Positions 58,145 through 64,000 of a stretch of DNA of 64,000 bases are shown in pieces (positions within the stretch are counted from its first letter, which is position 1; the number at the start of each line of letters is the position of its first letter). The stretch is from Schistocephalus solidus (lineage: Eukaryota; Platyhelminthes; Cestoda; Diphyllobothriidea; Diphyllobothriidae), in contig WEDG01001369.1 in NCBI GenBank assembly GCA_017591395.1, positions 1 through 64,000 of the forward strand. The letters run 5' to 3'. The translations under genes were made by a program, and so were the position numbers. The notes under the pieces are model-generated. The model saw nothing but the letters and a program-made list of their open reading frames with translations. It was not told the DNA's origin and did no database searches.

Positions 58145-59193
58145 GTGCACACCAACAGGGAGGAAAAACCACGCTACAAGGACACTTTAAAGAAATCGCT
58201 GAAGCAACTGCAAATCAACCCGGTGACCTGGGACGACCTCGCCCAGGATAGACTGGCATGGAGAAGATCCGTGAAGACTGGTTCAGCAATCTATTAGGCC
58301 AAACGGATCGCCGCCGCCAAGGCCAAAAGAGCGGCACGAAAGTCACCAGCGCCCCAGACCAACACCGTCGATGCCCAGGCCCTTCCGTCATGCCCACACT
58401 GTCAACGCATCTAACGCGCACGAATCAGCCTGGTTGGACATCTTCAGACGCAATGCACCAACAATCCGACAATTCCAACTTCTACGTCAAATTCTGCCAA
58501 ACCTCCTTCAGACTCCCCCACCCTCACTCCTGGCATCAATTACAGTACTCCCACCATCATAGAGACCACATCCCAATACTCATCGCCTGTTACCTCCACC
58601 ACCGCAACCACCACCGCCTTCGCCTTCACTGCCACTAACACCACGATCAGCAAATGGGACTCTCTCCTAAACTGTCCTCAATGTGACGGCACATTCACCT
58701 CACGCATCGGCCTGGTCGGTCACTTGCAAATCCATCGTACATAGACAGGTGAACTATTGCCTGGAGCACCAACACACGGCAGAGATCGCCGCCTCACGGC
58801 CCTAACTGTCCTTGCGCATTCACTCATCGCATGGGCCTATTAGGTCACATGCGCATTCATAACAACTGAATTTACGGCAATGCTGACAACACCGATACAT
58901 CATGCACACCTTCCGTTCCTGCCATTCATACCACCACTGCCATCCCCACTACCATAAATGACATCCCCCCAGCCTCAACCGATTTCTCCTGCCCACAATG
59001 CGCCCGCAACTTCAACTCACGCATCAGCCTGGTCGGTCACCTGCGAATCCATCGCACGGAGGCTGGTGAACCAGTGCCTGGGGCTTCGACATACAGTTGC
59101 CGCGCCCGCCTACACTGCCCTCACTGCTCTCGCATATTTACACATCACATGGGCCTATTAGGACACATGCGCCTCCACGACAACCTGCGGTAA
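58145..59193 (+). mobile_element. LINE 3' coding end with five C2H2 zinc fingers (degenerate)
   Basis: The plus strand reads 'RYKDTLKKSLKQLQIN' and 'TWDDLAQDRLAWRRSVKTG', the tail typical of flatworm endonuclease-RT elements. Five Cys/His fingers follow: CPHCQRI ... GHLQTQC, CPQCDGTF ... GHLQIH, CPNCPCAF ... GHMRIH, CPQCARNF ... GHLRIH and CPHCSRIF ... GHMRLH, separated by Ser/Thr/Pro-rich linkers. Stops (near 58296 and 58395, and before finger 3) and at least one frameshift near 58790 show decay. The end is TAA 59191-59193. C-terminal fingers in non-LTR elements probably help bind RNA or DNA. Confidence 0.72.
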
Positions 59194-59299
59194 ACCACCG
59201 GAGGCTAAGCCACATCAGCACACACCATCTATACTAAAACGTAGACAGCACCCTCACAATCATCATGATGTACCTGATAAAATCATTGTTTCCTAGAAA

Positions 59300-59420
59300 C
59301 CGTGACTTGGAAGGCTGCCAATCTGACGTTTACACCAGACCATGCCGTCGGCCCAGTGTATGTGTTGCGTGACGAGTGGCTGACCAGTGGACTGGGAGTC
59401 AGATGGCGATGGCTCCTCCA
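59300..59420 (+). repeat. Family B 5' extension fragment
   Basis: 'cgtgacttggaaggctgcca' through 'gtggctgaccagtggactg' repeats at 59640-59740 with about 340 bp spacing, and at 36310-36420. Confidence 0.6.
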
Positions 59421-59634
59421 TATCCCGCTGATTTAGTGCATCCTGGTGTGTGCTGGTCGTGTTGTGGCGCGCGAAGACGGGTACGCCACCCGTCAGCCAA
59501 TGCGCTCACTCCCACCTCAGACAAATGACTGGCTCGGATGTTGGTCTGATTGTGGGGGAGAGAGTGAGGTCCACAACTCAGCGCATTTTCCTCACTATAA
59601 ACAATCTGACGCACTTGAAACTATCACGGTGCAC

Positions 59635-60050
59635 TAAAAGCCGTGGCTTGGAAGGTTGCCAACTGACGAGATCGCTCGGACCGCGTGGTCAGCCCAATGC
59701 GTGTTTTGTGGGGAGTGGCTGACTGGCGGACTGAGAGTCAGGCTGCAATGGCTCCTTCTTAATGTGGCCTTTATGGCACTCGCACTCCGTGGGATCCGAG
59801 CCAGGTGTGGTGGCACGCCCAGGGGCGTCTCCGGCCGCGCCAGCCACCTGCGCCCTCTCCCATCGCTGGTCTTCCTGACTCTGTCTTGACACCGTGCTCA
59901 GGTGGGGGAGGAGGAGAGAGTGCGGTAGCTGCAGCGCAAGGCTACTATCAATTAAAACTAATTGACGCGCAAGTCACCGTCCCTGCACCAACTGGTGTGG
60001 AGCATATGGTGGACATCGTCGAAATAGACGGTCGAACTGTCAATGGTAAA
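59635..60050 (+). repeat. Family B repeat, copy B9 (long form)
   Basis: The most complete copy: 5' extension (ggaaggttgccaactgacg, ctgcaatggctccttcttaa), GC-rich centre (gccaggtgtggtggcacgcc) and 3' part (gagagtgcggtagctgcagc, tatggtggacatcgtcg). Total about 415 bp. No poly(A) tail, target duplication or ORF could be made out. Confidence 0.72.
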
Positions 60051-60900
60051 TAATGACGTAGTTGTATAATACTGACTGCCCGCTGGCAGCTCGTGAATAT
60101 AACGCGGTTTTACAGCATTAGCTGATGAAATTTAGCTTACGTATTCCTATCAATTTCAATGTCTGAGCTGATGTATTTACCCCTAGTTTGCGCATTTATT
60201 TCCTCGGAAAGTAAACAAGGAAGCTGCTTTGCTTAGATTCTATGCTGGGTGACGTATGGGCACTAGTAGCGCACACTGCCAGTTCGGACGCGACACGAAA
60301 ATAATAATGAAATGAGTTGCAACAACCTGACCCCCAACCGACGCTGATTTAGATGCAGTTGCGCAAATTAATATTTAATAAAAATCTGTTTCTGCTCATT
60401 TGCCGCATACTATCACTTTTTATGAGGTTGCCCAGCACATCCTTATTTATAAACTTGGTGCTATATGCTACTCATATTCTGCTTCTCAGTAGAGTCACTT
60501 AGAAGGGAGCAGGGGACATGAACAATCTGCTAAATGATAGTTAGGTACACCGTATGGCATTTCCCTGCTCGTAGTCGCAGTTTTTAGGCAGATTTGTCTG
60601 GGTGCGTGGCTTCCGTAACCAAACGCTAAATGTTATGAAGGTAGTCTCCTCTTTACTTCAATTAAAACCAGACGTAGTACTTATATTTTAAAGGGCTTTC
60701 AAGCTGCTACCTTTATTCTATTTCTGATGGTTTTGATGTCTTATTGCAATTTTAAGGCAAAGTGTTGCCGTAAATTTGCAATCGCATTAGGAGGCTTCAG
60801 TAAGGACCCCTGCTTGGTTATCTAGCTCTCCTATCTCGACTTCACAATCAGGACGTGGTGAGGCCACAGTCCATTTGATGACGATGGTAATTAAGGTGAT

Positions 60901-60962
60901 GATGTTGGTTGTGGTGGTGGTAGTGATGATGATGATGATGACGATGACGATGATGATGATAA
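60901..60962. repeat. GTG/GAT-rich microsatellite
   Basis: Imperfect triplets ggt/gat/gac over about 60 bases. Confidence 0.85.
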
Positions 60963-61040
60963 TGAACCTAAGTGGTGGAAAGTTAGCCTTCGAGAGCTAA
61001 ATCACTTAGTTTCTAAATGTAGTATTATCTTCAGAAATCG

Positions 61041-61435
61041 GTGGAAGCACAATAGCCGAACGCACTGAGTACCTTTGCCTGATTTCATTTTTATGCGTTT
61101 ATAGTTCTTCCTTCCGTCACCTGCGTTCCCACCATTTACCTCTTTTTGACGTTGGTTCAGGTTAAATTTCCCTTAGACTGATCTGGGAAGCTGATTCCCT
61201 TCCCCTTCACCCATGGGATAGCTTTTCCGTTTCCCTTAAATCCCACGGCTTCAGGTTTGCCGACTAACAGTCGGTAGTTAGGCTTTACTTACCCCCTGCC
61301 TTCTTCGTTTGCTTTTACCAGGTTTTCTACCTCCTCGTTCTGCCATACCCATAAAAATCCCTTTTTATCACGGTTCCCGCAGGACAGACGGCCTGGTTTG
61401 AAATGACCTTAGTGGATCTGGCTATCGTGCTTCAA
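61041..61435 (+). repeat. Family G repeat, copy 2
   Basis: Direct counterpart of 54487-54910; ends near 'cacggttcccgcaggacag' and 'ttagtggatctggctat'. Confidence 0.7.
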
Positions 61436-61439
61436 CCCA

Positions 61440-62825
61440 TAAACCAACGCTGAGTCAAAGTGGAACCTGCTTGCTTTATAGATTGCTTCATGTAGAGGGA
61501 AATCTGTGATCAGGCGGAATTCCAGGGGATGGAACATTGTCCAATCTTGTACCCTTTCCATCTTACAAAAGAGTATCTTAATAAGTTCCATGTTTATGAA
61601 TGGCAGCTCCTGTTAGATGTAGATGCGGAATATAAAACTATTAAAAAACTCTATGGCTTCATCCATATTCAGTGTTGATCCATGTCAATACCTTAGGAAA
61701 GGTGCAAAGCTGCTGGGAATGCTGCAAAATTGGAAACCATGAAACCGCCTTAGGTGGGCTTCGAATTAGAGCCACCATTCTTTTGCTATTCGCTTACGTG
61801 GAAAAATTTGAGTGTATATTACTTTGCTTATTTAGACAGAAGAAAATAAACTGAGACTTTCCGTATTAGATGTCCACTTTTATGTGAACGTTTTGCTGCT
61901 GCTGTTTTTACTGCTGCTGCTGCTGCTGCTATTGCTGCTGCTGTTGCTGTCATCACCAGTTCTGTTTCAACTGCCACAGAGGTGAACTCGTTCTGCAAGC
62001 CTAATACGAAACTTGAATGTGTGTGGGTAAGAAGGACATGCTTCAGGAAACCGGGTGTCGGCAGCATCGTTCTTCGGCTGGTCGGGCTTCGGATTCTGCC
62101 AGTTCCTTTTAGCTTCGCAGATTCAAAGCCGGTTCCCTGATTGTCGCTCTTCTTTGAGAGTTCCCCGAACTGCGCGACTGACAAGAAGGCACACTTTCAA
62201 GGTGTAGGTGAAGGGATCACTGTCTTCTGCATATTCTTTGCAAGCTTAACTAATTTTGAATAGGAGCCTGTGGTTGGAGGACGCTCACAAAACATTTTTC
62301 GGACGCTGAATAAGCTGAGTATGAATCGTTTCCTGTCGTCTGAATTTTAGTATTCTCTTAATGAACGTTTAGATAGAATTGATTCAGATTCCAAACATGC
62401 TGCAGATCTATCCGGCGTGCTATAACTCCCCAGGAGTTTTGAAGTTTACCAAGCCTTGTTTCCAGAGGGTAGACTCCTTGAGCATAAAGCAAAGTTATGT
62501 TGGCCTGCTACGATTTTAGTCTTGATTAACTTATAAGAAGTTCACTCAAACATGAAGGCCGTTATTGTTGATGGATAGTTCGACAGGTTACGGCCTTCTG
62601 ACCGTAATCTCTACCTGATACATTAATATTGTTTGAATTGCAGTTGTCATTTGAACCTTGATTTTAGAAAAAGAACGGAGTTGCCTTCAATAAACAAATT
62701 TTATGACCTGTTCAACAGAAAAAAAAACAGCTAAGCATACTGGACAGGAAATAAAACTACCGCTAACGAACCCACATGTTTACAATTATGTCGATTTGAG
62801 GCTGTCGGCTACTCGGTGCATAATG
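61440..62825. other. No recognised gene; GCT microsatellite inside
   Basis: A GCT/GTT triplet tract at 61894-61950 makes an Ala-rich frame on the minus strand (62184-61828) that is not credible as a gene. Nothing else was recognised. Confidence 0.55.
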
Positions 62826-62829
62826 ACAG

Positions 62830-62905
62830 GGTCGCTGATCCTAGTGAGAGCAAATGCTAGCAAGCCAGAAATGGCCATTCCAGTTTCCATTGTCTTTGCC
62901 GGCAA
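62830..62905 (+). mobile_element. Old tRNA-SINE body fragment A11
   Basis: Keeps 'gcaagccagaaatggccatt', 'ccagtttccattgtctttgc' only. Confidence 0.6.
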
Positions 62906-63457
62906 TGTTCGTCTGCTTCATAGAGTACTTGCCTTTTTGAAGTTGGTTCCTATCAAATAATGATCAGCGTTCTCCAATGGCTTGGTTCCGATATGCAAGA
63001 AACTCGAAAATCCCTGCGACAGCTTGTAATTTTAAAAATACTTGATGTGCAAACGATAAAAGCATTCGCTAGAGAGGGAAGTACATTTACTCTCATTAAA
63101 CCTAGCACTTGATTAACTTTTAATTATTACTGCCATTTTTAAGTTCCGCTGAAATTACTGCGTGAACTTGGAATAAATCCTTTTGAGCAAAACTTTCCAA
63201 ACTCGGCCCACAAGTTCGGACGAATTTTACATCTGGGCTCCATCTGCTGGAGGTACACGTACTATCTAACAATTCAGATGCCATTTCGTCGATTTTGTTC
63301 GCTTAAGCTGCGAGGGGTGGGTGTCCAGCGTTGCTCATATGCATTTCGGATTTTACAAAGATTATCTTTTTAACCTCCTTATTAATAAAGAAGTTAACTA
63401 CCAGTAGATCCTTCGAAAACAAAGTCCGGGGCTTTGCCAACTGATGGGCGTAACACG

Positions 63458-64000
63458 TCGCAAAGGACAAATTATACGAGGACCTGCACGCCCTGCTGGC
63501 GACTGTGCCGAAAGAGGACAAGTTAATTGTCCTTGGTGACTTCAACGCCCACGTCGAGATGGACCACGCTGCCTGGCAGGGAGTGCTGGGTCCCCACGGT
63601 CACGGTAGCTGTAACGATAACGGCCTCCTTCTTCTGCGCACGTGTTCGGAACACCGTCTTCTGCTGACAAACACCTTCTTCCGCCTTCCGACACGGGAGA
63701 AGGTCACGTGGATGCACCCTCGGGTGCGGCACTGGCATCTGCTGGACTATGTTCTCGTCCGGAGGCGAGATATACAGGACGTGCTGGTACCCAAAGGCAA
63801 TCCACGATGCTGATGGTTGGACAGATCACCGCCTCGTCATCTCCCAGATGAGGCTCCGACTGCAAACCCGACGAAGGCTCCAAGCTAAGAGGCCGCCATG
63901 TAAGTTAAATACTCTTTTATTAAATTTGCCTGCTCACTATTTTGATTTCAGCAACCAAATAACCGAGAAACTGGAAGACCTGCATGCTCCAGATGATAAC
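63458..64000 (+). mobile_element. LINE apurinic-type endonuclease domain (runs off the window)
   Basis: Reading starts abruptly at about 63458 ([18 protein letters not shown]), so the 5' end is truncated. Endonuclease motifs follow: [18 protein letters not shown] (GDFNA), [20 protein letters not shown], '[19 protein letters not shown]' (LDYVLV), and after a one-base frameshift near 63795 [18 protein letters not shown], which contains the SDH/TDH-type motif. The second frame stays open to the window end. The endonuclease nicks target DNA to prime reverse transcription. It is probably the same family whose 3' end lies at 58145-59193. Confidence 0.8.

Noticed and set aside
58258..59161. Host zinc finger transcription factor
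   Set aside because: The fingers follow a LINE tail in the same direction, with stops and a frameshift, so this is retrotransposon debris.
61828..62184. Ala-rich 118-residue minus-strand ORF
   Set aside because: Its core is the GCT microsatellite and the rest shows no domain.

Overview
This is a repeat-rich, AT-leaning invertebrate genomic window with spliced genes. The repeats point to a parasitic flatworm, most likely a diphyllobothriidean tapeworm such as the Schistocephalus/Spirometra/Dibothriocephalus group. The clues are Penelope-like elements (PLEs) with hammerhead motifs in their terminal repeats, a non-LTR retrotransposon whose C-terminus carries serial C2H2 zinc fingers, a tRNA-derived SINE, short introns next to long ones, and degenerate TTAGGG-type repeats. 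The species assignment is inference from remembered repeat families, not from a database search.

Genes. The only gene recognised with confidence is a plus-strand RMND5-type subunit of the CTLH/GID E3 ubiquitin ligase. It has eight coding exons from 835 to 15799, with LisH, CTLH and CRA parts and a RING-Gid domain. Its introns (52 bp to about 5 kb) hold a broken PLE, a LINE fragment and an array of tRNA-SINEs. Its RING lacks the last zinc-binding cysteine. A second good candidate is a minus-strand single-exon ORF at 48600-48932: a 110-residue secreted prohormone-like protein with a signal peptide and two related peptides behind Lys-Arg sites. A possible first exon lies at 53456-53654, and a weak unidentified ORF at 52689-53102.

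Layout. 1-0.36 kb: LINE C-terminus. 0.8-15.8 kb: RMND5. 16-18 kb: nothing recognised. 18-22.4 kb: two rearranged copies of a repeat block around about 1.25 kb of degenerate telomere-like DNA. 22.6-23.1 kb: a long GAT microsatellite. 23.7-26.3 kb: duplicated blocks and a PLE remnant. 26.5-30.2 kb: tRNA-SINEs in both orientations. 30.9-32.9 kb: a PLE endonuclease remnant and a local duplication. 33-38.6 kb: mostly AT-rich with no recognised gene. 38.6-40.7 kb: a fold-back PLE. 41.3-46.1 kb: a GC-richer interspersed repeat (family B), tandem family C units and a 127-bp AT tract. 46-52 kb: mostly unique, with the prohormone gene. 52.2-52.6 kb: a miniature inverted-repeat element with two hammerhead motifs. 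54-63 kb: further repeats and a LINE 3' end with zinc fingers. 63.46 kb to the edge: a LINE endonuclease domain.

The most interesting items are the hammerhead ribozyme motifs in inverted PLE ends, the non-coding miniature that carries a pair of them, the RMND5 RING change, and the candidate neuropeptide precursor. All coordinates were worked out by hand; repeat edges are approximate to tens of bases.
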